64,000 nt of DNA from Mauremys mutica (Eukaryota; Chordata; Testudines; Geoemydidae): NCBI RefSeq assembly GCF_020497125.1, contig NC_059074.1:191203415-191267414 (forward strand). The letters run 5' to 3'. The notes under the pieces are model-generated. The model was not told where the DNA came from. It made no database searches and was given only the letters and a program-made list of their open reading frames with translations. Below, one piece after another: positions 53,451 through 64,000 of the stretch (its first letter is position 1; every line of letters starts with the position of its first letter). Position numbers and translations under genes: made by a program.

Positions 53451-53790
53451 AAGCTGGTCACAAAATATACTTCTGTCCTGTGAAAAACTGAGATTTTAAA
53501 AAACATTCTGAATGGGGACAAAATGACAACATTTAATTTTTTGTTTAAATTACATTTGAGAAAAAATTGTTTCAATTTCAACCTCTTTAAATTTAATTTT
53601 TATTCCAAGTAATTTGAAATGAAGTCATTTTAAAATCAAAATTTTAATCCCAAAGAGTCAAAATGGGCCTCTTCATTTTCAATTTTTTAAAATAAAATTT
53701 CATCAAAATATAAGTTCCCAAATGGCTTAATCAAAATAGTATTTTTCCAATGGAAAGCTGTTTTGATGAAGAATTTCCAACCAGTTCTAT
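53451..53790. mobile_element. AT-rich DNA element, 'agctggtcacaaaa' family
   Basis: The left end has AAGCTGGTCACAAAAT and the right end CCAACCAGTTCTA, an inverted pair with gaps. The interior is AT-rich with repeated TTTGAAAT/ATTTCAAA-type motifs. It is related to 7985-8514 and to the outer arms at 4640-6482. Confidence 0.6.
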
Positions 53791-54314
53791 TTATGAAGGG
53801 GTAGACTTCACCCCTCCCCTCCAAGGCACAAATGGCAATTAGGTGTCCAATTCCAATTGACTTTCAATGGTAGCTAGATATCTAACTGCCATTTGCACTT
53901 AGATAGTCCAGTGATATGGACTGCCAAGAAGATGTAGTCACTGGTCTGAAATGCATGGTTTAACCACTGAATTGTTCCAACAATTGTAGCACCTGTGTAT
54001 TATAGAAAAGACCTGCAAACATAGTTAAGTAAAACACTTTTTTATAATAAATTATGCAAGTTTGACCTGTTTTTCCTTAGAAAAAACACTGACTATATTA
54101 GGAAAAAATTTTCAGGAGGTACTGATGAGCCACCAAACTGATATTAATTTTATCCATTCTGGTCCAAACATTCTGGAGAAAAATAGAATCTGGCTATAAT
54201 AGCATTAAGAATATATTTTCATTAAATCATTTGTCATACTTCAGTAATGACAGGGGATGAGCCATAACCAAACTTCCAGATCTAAATGCATCTGAGCTTT
54301 TGGGCATTGGTAAT
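53791..54314. other. No gene seen
   Basis: Unassigned AT-rich DNA. Confidence 0.4.
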
Positions 54315-54322
54315 CTATATAT

Positions 54323-54710
54323 CGGGGTGGCCAGACTTACTGAACCTCTGAGCTGCATATGATGATCTTCAGAAGTTTGAGAGCTGGGTGCACCTGCTGG
54401 AGCTCAGGGGTTCTGCCCTTCGGTGGAATGGTGGGGCTAGGTGCTTCTGCCTTGCAAGGAGTGGGGTCACAGGGCTTAAGCCCCAGAGGATGCACCTGCC
54501 AGGGCTGGGGGCTTCAGCCCCACTCCAGCTGAAGCCCCCAGCAGGTTGTCCCATGGGGCTGAAGTGCTTAGAGCCACCTCCCTGCTTGGTAGAAGCCCCA
54601 AGCTCCCCCACCCCAGTCTGGTAGGCAGAGAATTGGGGGTGGGGGGGACATGAGGGGCTCTGCAAGCTGCACTTGCATACGGCTTGCAAGTTTCAGTTTG
54701 GCCACCCCTG
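54323..54710. mobile_element. 388-bp hAT MITE with near-perfect 8-bp duplication
   Basis: The left end is CGGGGTGGCCAGACT and the right end AGTTTGGCCACCCCTG, inverted with one base lost at the left tip. The flanks are CTATATAT (54315-54322) and CTATATAC (54711-54718). The centre has a perfect hairpin around 'gggggcttcagccccactcc'. Several frames on both strands are shadows of these hairpins. Confidence 0.85.
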
Positions 54711-54890
54711 CTATATACATTTGAATTTAGTATCCCGAAGCGATCTGTATTCCAAATAAAAACAGCAGTCACTGTATCCTCAATAATGTTTATAAAGCCA
54801 TTGCAATGGGCCCAAACCATAATGTTTAAGAGATGGGCCAAATTATTAAGTTTGGGGGAGCTAAAAATCATTGTGTAGCTGTTCAGGCTC

Positions 54891-55065
54891 AGGCTGAGAT
54901 TGGGTTCTGGAACTCTCCACACTCTCAGGGTCCCAGAGCTCAGGCTCCAGCGTGAGCCCAAATGTCCACACATGGATTTTTGAGCCTCGGAGCCTGAGCG
55001 TGCTAGAGTCAGCTGACTTGGGCCAGCTGAGGGTTTTTTATCCCTGTGTAGACATGCCCTTAGGG
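54891..55065. mobile_element. hAT-like fragment with 'tgtgtagacatgccctta' end
   Basis: The right end reads CCCTGTGTAGACATGCCCTTA, a known turtle hAT terminus, related in style to 21225-21510. The left border is unclear but 'ggctcaggctgagattgg' lies near it. It abuts the element starting at 55067. Confidence 0.45.
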
Positions 55066-55066
55066 T

Positions 55067-55937
55067 TAGATCCACAAAGGTGACTGACGCTCTGCATTGT
55101 ACTGCCTAAAGTGAGGCACCATGCTGTCCAATGGAGTCTTCAGCCCTGAGTTAGGTGCCCAGGCTCCCTATACAATGCACAGGGACAGGTGGATGCATAA
55201 GAATAGGATTTAGAGGAGTCAGTGTGCTGAGTGTGGAGATACCCAAGCTAGCCAGTGGGAAGTGCTGAGGAGAGGGGTGTGGCTTAAGTCCAGCCACTCA
55301 AATGGAGTTATGTGCCTAACTCCAGGCTGGAGGGAAGTCCCTCCTTTCAGTTGGGATTCATAGCCGTGAACCCTCTCCTGGCATTAGGCACCTACATTGG
55401 GTCAGCCAGCCCTTTCTTATGAAAAACTGGAGGAGGAAGAAGTGGTACCTCCCTAATAGCCCAGAAGTCAGAGCACTAACCTGTGAAATGGGAGACCTGG
55501 GTTCAAATCTCTGCTCCAAAATCAGGCAGAGTTGGGATTTGAGCTCCTATTCAGGGGAGTGCTCTAGCCACTGGGATATTGGGGGCAGTACCACCACAAC
55601 AGTCACCTCTTGTGGCGGTAGGTGTGTTCTGAGAATACCCACAGGTAAGATAGGTGGGGGAAATGCCTGGTCTATGAATCCTCTTGGGGCTTAAGAATGA
55701 GTTAAGTGCCAAGCTGCCCAGCAGTGTCAGGACTTAGGTGGCTTTGGACATGCCCACATGCAGAAATTAAGGTACATACAGGATTTGCTGGCAGAAATGT
55801 AGGTGCCTATGTGATTTGGGCACCCAGAAGAGAGCTGGCAACTGAGTGGAGGGCTTGTGAATACCAGTGGTGCCTAAATGTTGGATTTAGGCACCTAAAG
55901 GGGCAGTTAAATGCTGAAGTCCCCCCTTGTGAATCTA
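55067..55937. repeat. Dispersed element with tRNA-like arms, copy 3
   Basis: The left end TAGATCCACAAAGG and right end CCTTGTGAATCTA form an inverted pair, giving about 870 bases. It contains the tRNA-like module pair at 55457-55580 and GCCTAA-type motifs at both sides ('ggcacctacattgg', 'ggatttaggcacctaaagg'). This is the most complete copy of the family at 14-500. Confidence 0.65.
55457..55580. other. Inverted pair of tRNA-like modules, copy 3
   Basis: The left module has TAGCCCAGAAGTCAGAGC and a B box GGGTTCAAATCTC. The right, inverted, module reads 'gggatttgagctcctattc' then 'gctctagccactggg'. The two units face each other. Both retain recognisable tRNA-like boxes. Confidence 0.65.
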
Positions 55938-57340
55938 GTTCCTAGTGAACAGAACAGGCCGAAACAAAACTTTCACAATGTTTGTGAAAATTGTTTAGTT
56001 TTTTGTTGAAATTTAGAATTTTCAAAGGTTTCATTGACATTTCAATATTTTATGTTAGCTTTGCTAGGGAATCATGTTCAAGCAGGACTTTCACAAGACA
56101 GTTAACTTTGTTAACCTAAAAGCATTTAAATATAAAAATTTAACATGATCATTTAATATTTAACAGCAAGGAATCTCTCTCACACACCCCTATTCCCACT
56201 CATCCCACTGTCCGTACCTACTAGTAACTACAAATCTGTGGAAGATGTTAAACAGTTACAAATAATATACTGTGAAAGGTCTTGTTTAATTTGACTTCTG
56301 CACATGTGGTTTACTAGCTCCTGCATCCCTCTAGCAAAAGCAACAGCCTCTAGAGAAAATGAGAGGATTGCTCAAGCATCACAAAAGTGAACATGAAGGT
56401 ATAATGATCTTAGCTCATTACTAGATTTCCAGTTTTGCTCAGAGTGAGTTCTCTGCATTCTTTTATATGTAGTTTGGAAACCTTTTACCGAAAATTCCTT
56501 ACAAAAATGTCAAAGAACATAATGCAGAATGTTTGGTTACATAGTCAGGGTTTTTTTTGGGGGGAGGGATAATAATGTTTTTTAAAGGTCTGATACAAAG
56601 AATGTCGAAGTCATGAGGCCTTAAACAACCAAATTCTGCTCTTATTTGTATCTGTATCTTATTTGTACAAGTTTCTTGTAATCAAGTGAATTTCATTGGT
56701 GAATCTTGGTACATAAACATAAATATGCAGGATGATGCTCTTTATTTTTACTTATAATATTCTAACTTAAGGCAAAAAAGGCTTGACTGAGCACTACTCA
56801 GGTGAATAAAGGCTCCAGTATTGTGGTCTAAGGTTCTAAATTTGATTCTGAACTTTCAGAGCATTCTCCTTCAAAAAGAGAATTTCTTATGCAGGATATA
56901 AAGACAAAGTTGGACAAAGCTAGTAAATCAGTTCCATCTGGCCAATCAATCTGAGCAAATTAATGACACAAGTTAGTAAGGTAGAGCTGTTTGTTGTATA
57001 AGGAATATACAACCTCATCTAATTAGAAGCTAAATGTGAAATTACATTAAAAAAAAACCTCTGAAAGATGTTAAGGTTGTAAAATCATCCAACTCCTGCT
57101 CCTGTTTTTCCCCTCATGCACTCCTATTCTCCTCCAACCAGCTGCTTCCCTTTCTTCCTCTACTCTACTCTCCCCTCCCCATTCCTATCCTCCCCCATTC
57201 CTGGCTCCTGGCCCCGTCTCTCCTTGTTCTTATTCCTCCTCCCTGTCTTCTGCCTCATCCCCCATACCCTGCACCTCTTCCCTCTCCCCAGCCCTCCTTC
57301 CTCACCCATATGTATCTCCATTCTGCCTGAGCACCGGCAG
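55938..57340. other. AT-rich; no gene seen
   Basis: 55960-56090 has TTTGTGAAAAT/ATTTTCAAA motifs and may be an outer arm of the AT-rich family. The rest is unassigned. 57100-57340 is pyrimidine-rich. Confidence 0.4.
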
Positions 57341-57348
57341 AAGGGGCT

Positions 57349-58371
57349 AGTCCTGGGGGAATTCTGCACACAATATTTTAAAATTCTGCATATTTTCATT
57401 TGTGAATATAACACAATATAATCACATCAGTTTCAATTATTTTGGTAATTTATTTCAAAATACCTGTCAGCAAGTATGTCTGTAACAATACAGACAACAG
57501 AAAATATTCCTCCAGGAGTAGAGTGTTAAAGAAACCATGATGAAACCCAGTTCCTGTTTCTCTGTGATGCTTTTGTCCAGCATCTCAGTCTGGCTGTGTC
57601 ACACGTGCCAGCTGTGCACGTCTTGGGGGGGGGGGAACTGTGCCCCTCTGGTCTTTTAGTTGATTCTTTTTTTTCCCCCCGTCCCCAAAGGGTTACCATA
57701 TAGAGATCCCGAAAGAGTGGACACTGCTGGGAGAAGTGGGAGCTGGAGGAGGCATGGGGTGGTGGTGCTGAAGGGGTGTGTGTGTGTGTGTGTTAGGAGG
57801 CGGTATTTGGTGGGTGCTGGAGCAGGCTGCGTGGGCCCCCTCAGCCCTAACACCTGCATCCCCTCTCCCTCCAGAGCCCAGCCGCAAGGTCAGACACCTG
57901 CACCACTTCCCCCCCCCCAAGAGCCCAGCCATGATACACCCTCTGTGGGGCCAGACCTGAACTCCCTCCCTCAAGAGCCCAGGGATCCAGAGGGAGAAAC
58001 AGCCTTATGCTGATCAGACCAGGCTTGTATGGAATTTCCTGTGGTGATTTCAGTGTTGGGCTGTGCAGGGCTTACACTGCATAGGGCCTCCATCCTCACT
58101 GGGCTGCTCACCATGGGGCTGCAGCCCACACACCACCTCTTTCCTTCAGGGCATGCTGGGAACTGCAGCTGCTGGAAACCCTCCAGCTCCCTCTGCCCTC
58201 AGCAGTGTCCTCTATTTGCAAGGTGGGAAGCTGGGCTCTGCTGGGTCCAGCAGCCCCTAGTGGCAGCCAGCAGCTCTGCAGCACCAATTCTGGGGTGGGG
58301 AGGAAATGAAATTCTGTGCAGAACATTAATTCTGTGTAAATTGTGCAGTGCCTCAGAATTCCCTCAGGAGT
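57349..58371. mobile_element. 1.0-kb hAT element with 16-of-18 inverted ends
   Basis: The left end AGTCCTGGGGGAATTCTG and the reverse complement of the right end, ACTCCTGAGGGAATTCTG, agree at 16 of 18 positions. Flanks AAGGGGCT (57341-57348) and ATGGGGCA (58372-58379) match at six of eight. The middle holds G- and C-runs (57626-57636), a GT microsatellite (57776-57792) and a nested 'gggttaccatat' fragment at about 57690. No transposase is seen. Frames of up to 150 residues have no domain. Confidence 0.8.
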
Positions 58372-59966
58372 ATGGGGCATTGAGAACACGGGGGCCCACA
58401 ATGGCCAAGACCAGCAATTGTAGGGGATGTCCTGCTGGAGCATACTCAGTACAGATGGACCCTTCCAAGAATTTAACTTGAGAAACTCAAACAAGTTTCT
58501 ACTGAGCATGTATGAGCTGAGATTTTGAAAGACTCATAGCTTGGCCAGTATTTACTGTATTTTCATGGGGAAGGCAAAAGACAGAGGCCACCCTGCAGCG
58601 AAAGTGGTTCTAAATGAACAGTTGTATGAAAGATTTATATGGACAAAAATATATATTTCACTAAGCTTGTTCTTGGAAAGTTATTGTAGCTGAATTATTT
58701 TTTTAAAAAATAAATTGGTCCATGGCAGACACCTGACATAGAAAATTTCAGCCTGAACCATTTAAGTTTGGAAAAGTTATAAGCAATTGAAAATAGGGTC
58801 CTATAACGAAAGTTGCCACACAACGTTTACTATAGGTTTCATTACTAAAAAGGAAAACCGAGGCAGTAAACAGCTCTCAGACAGAATAATGAAATAACAA
58901 ATGAGGAAATCTGAAATGTTAGTAAATTAAACAGGGGCCAGTAAAAGATTATTTGGAATCAAAGACTGATGTTTCAACTCCCTAGAAAAGGTGACCATGG
59001 GAAAGGTAGAAGCTGCTATGTGTCATCCATACCCATTAGGTTTCATCAGTCAATGAGTTTGTTGTGGTATGTTGTGTATTTCACTGGTTGGGTGTATTGT
59101 CACTTAATATCCTTTTGGAATATTTGGTGGGTAGGATTCTGTGGAAGCTCAGGTAACTTCCTCCCTCCCACATGTCCAGTTCAGTCAACCTTCTAACAGA
59201 CTCAGTCATTATTTTTCTAATTTGTGTCTTGACTCTGAATTACTAATGTTACAAATGTAACAGGCCTCATTCCCTTCTTGGAAAAATGGTTACCATACAC
59301 CTTGTGATGCAGGCAAGGCTTCAGAATTCAGAGAATACTTTCAACTAAGTTAAACTTATTGTCAATTTGTTTTGCATTCATTCTTATAACATTAATAATG
59401 AGGTTTAAATAGGAAGCCCTGACCAGAATTCAGTGTTCCATCAGCCAGACCCAGGAAAGCCCTCACTGGTATAACTTCAGGCTTCATGATCTCACCTGCT
59501 CGCAGCTAGGGGGCACAGGGAGGTTACAGTTGACTCGGAACATTGTGGCTCCAGGGTCAAGTCCTGTGGGGTCAGTTATGAAATTACTTCAAGACTAGAT
59601 TTGGCCCCTTTACTGTTTGAAGAAAATAATTGCAGCAAACAGCTACATCCAATTATCTTTACCTGCCCTTATTTCTCCAGATCCAAATTCTTAGCTTGGG
59701 TATTTGCTAAAGCAAATAGCAGTGTGTTCTTAATATTGCACTCTCAGTAATCAGCTACAATGACCTTTAAATGTAATTTATCATGCTAAAACCATTTTTT
59801 TAAAAGTTAAATTTTACTTTGGCAGTTGAACTTATTGCTGAAATCTCTCTGAGCCATCTTATGGCTTCTTGTGCTGCACACAGTGTTAAACAAAAGAAAT
59901 TTTAGCTGGCCATCAGAAAAGTGCATGGCTGCTGTGTTTTTTCTCTTCTGAAGTGTTGGCCTAGAG
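58372..59966. other. No gene seen
   Basis: Unassigned DNA with no supported feature. Confidence 0.4.
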
Positions 59967-60130
59967 CAGTGGTGGACATCAGGATAATCCACTGACAGGC
60001 CACCAGACTGTTTGTTTACATTTGCACAGCCACCCGCAGCTCCCAGTGGCCACAGTTTGCTGTTTCTGGCCAAGGGGAGCTGTTGGAAGTAGTGCGGGCC
60101 TGCCTGCAGAGAATGGTACCATGGGCCAAT
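59967..60130. mobile_element. hAT-like left part, interrupted by a younger element
   Basis: It begins CAGTGGTGGACATCAGG after 'gcctagag', the hAT style of start. Its body, with 'cagctcccagtggccac' and 'gtgcgggcctgcctg', is cut at 60130 by the element at 60131. It continues briefly after 60655 with 'cattggcaggagctg'. Confidence 0.65.
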
Positions 60131-60647
60131 CAGGGCCAGTGCAACCATTTAGGCGACCTAGGTGGTCGCCTAGGGCACTAGGATTTGGGGGGCAGCATTT
60201 TCTTCGACAGCGACCATGGCGGCCGGATCTCTGGTCGCCGCCGGCATTTAGGCGGAGGGAGCTGGGGCAGGGGAGCGTGGGGAGGGCTGCCTGCAGCAAG
60301 TAAGGGAGTGGGGGCGGCACGCAGGGGAACTCCCCGCCCCAGCTCACCCTTGCCCTACCTCCACCCTGACCACGCCGTGGCTGCTTCACTTCTCCCGCCT
60401 CCCAGGCTTGTGGCACCTAAGCTGATTGGCGCTGCAAGCCTGGGAGGTGGGAGAAGTGAAGCAGCGATGGCGTGCTCGGGGTGGAGGCGGAGCAGGGGTG
60501 AGCTGGGGCGGGGAGGGGGTGCCTCAGGGTGGGGGGTGGGGAGCTGCCACAGGGCAGGGGGGGCGCCTCAGGGCGGGGGCTCAGGATGGGGGAGGGTGCA
60601 AGGTGGAAGTTTCACCTAGGGCGCGAAACATCCTTGCACCAGCCCTG
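60131..60647. mobile_element. 517-bp hAT-like element nested in the older one
   Basis: The left end CAGGGCCAGTGCAACCAT and the reverse complement of the right end, CAGGGCTGGTGCAAGGAT, match at 15 of 18. The flanks are GGGCCAAT (60123-60130) and GGGCCAGT (60648-60655), seven of eight. The centre is a 31-base inverted repeat, 'gctgcttcacttctcccgcc' and its complement near 60436-60466. Overlapping frames of 81-145 residues on both strands are shadows. Confidence 0.85.
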
Positions 60648-60655
60648 GGGCCAGT

Positions 60656-61488
60656 CATTGGCAGGAGCTGATCTTTCTATACTGAAATGAGGGACAATAG
60701 ATAGGGTGGGGGTAAGTCATGACTTGGCTTGTATGTTATGTTTTCCATCCACCCTTTCTGTGTCTGTCCTTTTTGTTAAGGTCATAATTTGTGGAAGAAG
60801 AAATGGAAAGACCATAACTTGATCTGCTTTTCTCTCATGTATTTTTTTTATTTACTAATTGCAGTGAAATCAGAGAAACTTTACAGATTCTGTAAACTAT
60901 CACCACTGAATAGATCCCTGTAAGTTTTTCAACAGCTAAATACTGCTCAGTCATTACCAATGCCTGTCATTCATTGGCAGTTCTTCAGCTATCCCAGTTG
61001 GTCTGCATTGCAAATGATTGTGAAATTAACTTGCATATGAATAATGTAGCTTGCTTTAAAATTATCTTTGGATAAATTAGCTTTACTTGCTAATGCCATA
61101 AAATGCTTTTTAATTTAAAATTATTTTTTTTTACACACAAGCTTATGGACTAAAATTTCAGTTATGAAGCATTTTTTGTAAAGGGTTTTATTAAGGTAGC
61201 TAAACAACCTTTATTTTACACTTATTAAAAATTAGTAACCAAACATTAGTAAAGCAACATTTACAGAACAAGCAGGTGGAAAATGCTTTTGTGCACTTTT
61301 AGTTAATGTCAAGTGTTGGGAGAATAAGAATCTGTCAATTTTGCCCATTCCCCAAGTGACAAGAACATCTTGTTCTCCGTCTCAAAGTAGTAGAGGTGAG
61401 GAATGTCAAACAGTGGAGCTTTGCCAACCCAATGACCTCCACCAGCAGTTCTTTTTCCAGAATTAGAGATGGGGCAAAACTGCACTAT
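60656..61488. other. No gene seen
   Basis: AT-rich DNA. No supported feature beyond the fragment of the interrupted hAT element at the left edge. Confidence 0.4.
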
Positions 61489-61679
61489 ACACCTCTACCC
61501 CGATATAACGCTGTCCTCGGGAGCCAAAAAATCTTACCACGTTGTAGGTGAAACTGTGTTATATCGAACTTGCTTTGATCCACCGGAGTGCACAGCCCTG
61601 TCCCCCCAGAGCACTGCTTTACCGTGTTATATCCAAATTTGTGTTATATCGGGTCGCGTTATATCGAGGGAGAGGTGTA
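61489..61679 (+). mobile_element. TA-flanked MITE, 'tacacctctacc' family, copy 2
   Basis: It opens TACACCTCTACCCCGATATA and closes with AGAGGTGTA, with internal 'gttatatcgggtcgcgttat'. It is less decayed than the copy at 51784 and keeps more CpG. It has TA at both ends. Tc1/mariner is the likely superfamily, by the TA and short ends. Confidence 0.88.
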
Positions 61680-62372
61680 ATTCAAAACATGCTACAGCAT
61701 CTTTAATATACACCATAAAATATTCTTACCCTGTTTTAAAACTGCCCATTTTAGCTATGGGAACTATCTAACATACAACTAAAGAGAAGTCCCATAAATG
61801 TGACTGTTAAGAACATTTGTCCAAAATGCTCCTGGAGGCTGCTGATTCGCTACAACTTCTGTTTCACATGTCACCTGTTAGGATGATGGATTTTAAAAGT
61901 GGTATGGCACAGAATCCTGTACCATTTGACTAGATGAGTTTGGACCACTCAGACCACTGACACTGATGGAGATAAACTACACAACCAAATAGCTTTAAAT
62001 AGGCTTAATCTAAATCACCATTTCCTCAGTTTACAGGTGTCCTATTCAATCTAAAACAGCAGGTTCAAAGCTGTAGGCTCATTTTTAAAAGCTTGTTTCT
62101 AAATAATTGGATTGTTTTTTAATTATGTTTTTGTGATTTGATGACTGTCAGAGGAAAAAATACCACTAATAAAGTAACTTCCATTTGATTTGCCCTCCAC
62201 AATTCTATTTGTGTATAGAGAATCCTATACCTGGACATGCACTGGAGGACTCAGCAGGCTGCAGAACAGTGCTAGTTACAAACACAGGACAGCAAATATA
62301 ATGGTTGAATACTGCCAAGAGGCCTAGGAATCCTGTTTTATTCTCACCCTACTCCCTCAGAAGTAGTTCAAC
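61680..62372. other. No gene seen
   Basis: Unassigned DNA. Confidence 0.4.
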
Positions 62373-62497
62373 TAGGGTGACCAGATGTCCTGATTTTTAT
62401 AGAGACAGTCCTGATTTTGGGGTCTTTTTCTTATATAGGCTCCTATTACCCCCCTCATCCCATCCCAATTTTTCACACTTGCTGTCTTGTCACCCTA
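62373..62497. mobile_element. 125-bp MITE with 'tagggtgaccag' ends
   Basis: The left end is TAGGGTGACCAGATGTCC and the right end 'gctgtcttgtcaccctaa', an inverted pair with a few changes. TA stands at both tips. The centre has the 'ctttttcttatataggctcc' block of a common turtle repeat. Confidence 0.8.
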
Positions 62498-64000
62498 AAT
62501 TAAACTGATAATTAGTCCCCCTGCTCCCAGCCCCAAATTCTCTTTTAATGCTAAGGACAGATTGAAGTGCCAAACTTAAGGCTGGCTTTGGTCACCTGTC
62601 TGTTTTCCCCATAACTTGCTGGCCTTTGTGCTGTTTCGCTAGATCCTCAGCTGGGGTAAATCCACATAACTCAGTGGAAGTAGCAACCCGAAGAGGCAGA
62701 GCTCAAGGGGAGGTGGGGCAAAAAGACAGTTCTTAAGCCATCTTTGTGCTGCCCACTGGCTGGATCACAGTCCAAAACCACTTTCAGGGTATAATGAACA
62801 CAAAATAGAAGTAGTTCCTTGCCCTTCTGAGCTAAACTTTCTCTAGAATTGAATCAGCAGGGCTCCTTCTGAACTCCTGTCATGGTCTGATTGTGGCCTG
62901 GCCCAGGGTCAGGATGGTCTCTTTGGCAGTAGCCTAGGGAGCATCACCCTTCTGGCTTCAGACAGGAACTATCTCTTTATTTTGGCCTGCTGGGCCTTGA
63001 TTGGCTGTTGCTGGTTCTGAGCACTTCCTTCTGGCTGCTGTAGGGCCAGATGTCACTGGCTCCCAAAATGACAGCTCTTCTCTCAGAGAGCTGTTTCCTG
63101 GGGTGGGGTGCAGCAGAGCAATAGGGTTTTCAGCTGAGGGCATGAAGGCCTGGCAGTTAGTCAATACAGTGGCTTGTTTTTTGATAAAACTTCTCCTCAG
63201 AGATGAAATACAGGTAAGAGTATTTATGTTTTTTCCCATTGCAGACCCTTGTGTAAATCAGAAGCATCTCTGCTGAAGTCAGCAAGTTATTCCAGTGGGG
63301 AAGAATTGTGCTCAGACTTAACAATGTTTCTATTTCTTGACCTTTCCTTGATATAACTTATCTAGATGGAGACTAACAACTATTTTTTCATATTTTTAGA
63401 TATGAAATAGATTTTGATATTGGTGTGACAGTGATCTGATATTCTCTTGGGGTAATACATTGGTTTTCCTGGGTATAACTGAATCTGCTATGAGTCTTAG
63501 GAAATAATTTTTATCACTTGTGTCTGAAGTTAAACTAATTAAAACAGATTTTTAAATGGTTTTGCTTGTGGAAATGCCAGAAAATGTATAATGTGGGAGG
63601 TTTTTTTTTTTGTTTTTTTTTTAAAATCCTGACTAGGTGGTTTAATATTTGGGCAGAAAAAGCAAGAAGAAAGAACTGTTTCAGTGATTCCTCTTTTACG
63701 GATTTGAGATTGGATATAAAGACTAACTCAAAATGTGAAACTTAATTGATAATACTGTACAAGTTTTCTCTTTTAGTGAATGGGAAACTTCTTATGGGAT
63801 GAGTATTAGATTGAATGCTATATAGTGCTTTATTCCTATTCTGATGGGGACCTAGTTAGCCAAGAATAATTTTCTTTTTTTACACTTTCAGAATGGAGCG
63901 ATTACTACTTTGTGTATTTTATGGCCTTTGCTTGTCATACAAAATATTTCTAGGTGCTCCAAGTATTTTGCATGTATATGTAATAAGTATTTGGCTAATA
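62498..64000. other. No gene seen
   Basis: Mostly AT-rich, unassigned. 62642-62672 holds one arm of the small 'atcctcagctgg' MITE. A T-rich run lies at 63600-63622. Confidence 0.4.

Noticed and set aside
54369..55075. Minus-strand frames of 106 and 199 residues
   Set aside because: They cross the boundary between a hAT MITE and flanking repeat and have no recognisable domain.

Overview
This window looks like non-coding DNA from a reptile, most likely a turtle. The call rests on its repeats. It has many sauropsid CR1 LINE copies of several ages, a tRNA-derived SINE with a CR1-like tail that resembles the Cry SINEs of cryptodiran turtles, MIR-like SINEs, and many short hAT-type and TA-flanked DNA elements that I recall from turtle genomes. 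The species call is inference; no database was searched.

I found no host protein-coding gene, tRNA gene, rRNA gene or CRISPR array. Nearly all the long open frames fall in GC-rich tandem repeats, in palindromic transposons, or in decayed reverse transcriptase and transposase. The window is probably intergenic or a large intron.

Layout. 1-500: end of a dispersed element with tRNA-like arms. 540-2410: old CR1 on the minus strand. 2426-3105: Tigger-like element. 3146-3955: decayed hAT transposase. 4640-6482: large AT-rich inverted repeat with a minisatellite-bearing element inside it. 6875-9018: CR1 fragments, an AT-rich element and a 171-bp hAT element with a perfect 8-bp target duplication. 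11660-12880: CR1 with reverse transcriptase. 14060-14745: solo LTR. 15119-17096: two GC-rich terminal-inverted-repeat elements, the second carrying about 27 copies of a 35-38-bp G-rich repeat. 17430-18580: LTR-like repeat with a nested insertion. 23156-24620: a LINE that is not CR1. 29068-36615: CR1, MIR and two near-identical palindromic hAT elements. 37972-38249: GC-rich palindrome. 39800-43650: MIR and hAT copies. 44829-47107: a 2.3-kb hAT-like element. 47847-49897: the longest CR1. 50547-55937: SINE, LTR-like element, MIR and several DNA transposons. 57349-62497: more hAT-type and TA-flanked elements, one nested in another.

The elements do not form a pathway. They are layers of insertion, and target-site duplications plus interruptions let several be put in order of age. 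The most unusual structures are the G-rich minisatellite inside a TA-flanked element, inverted pairs of tRNA-like modules inside larger repeats, and a decayed non-CR1 LINE.
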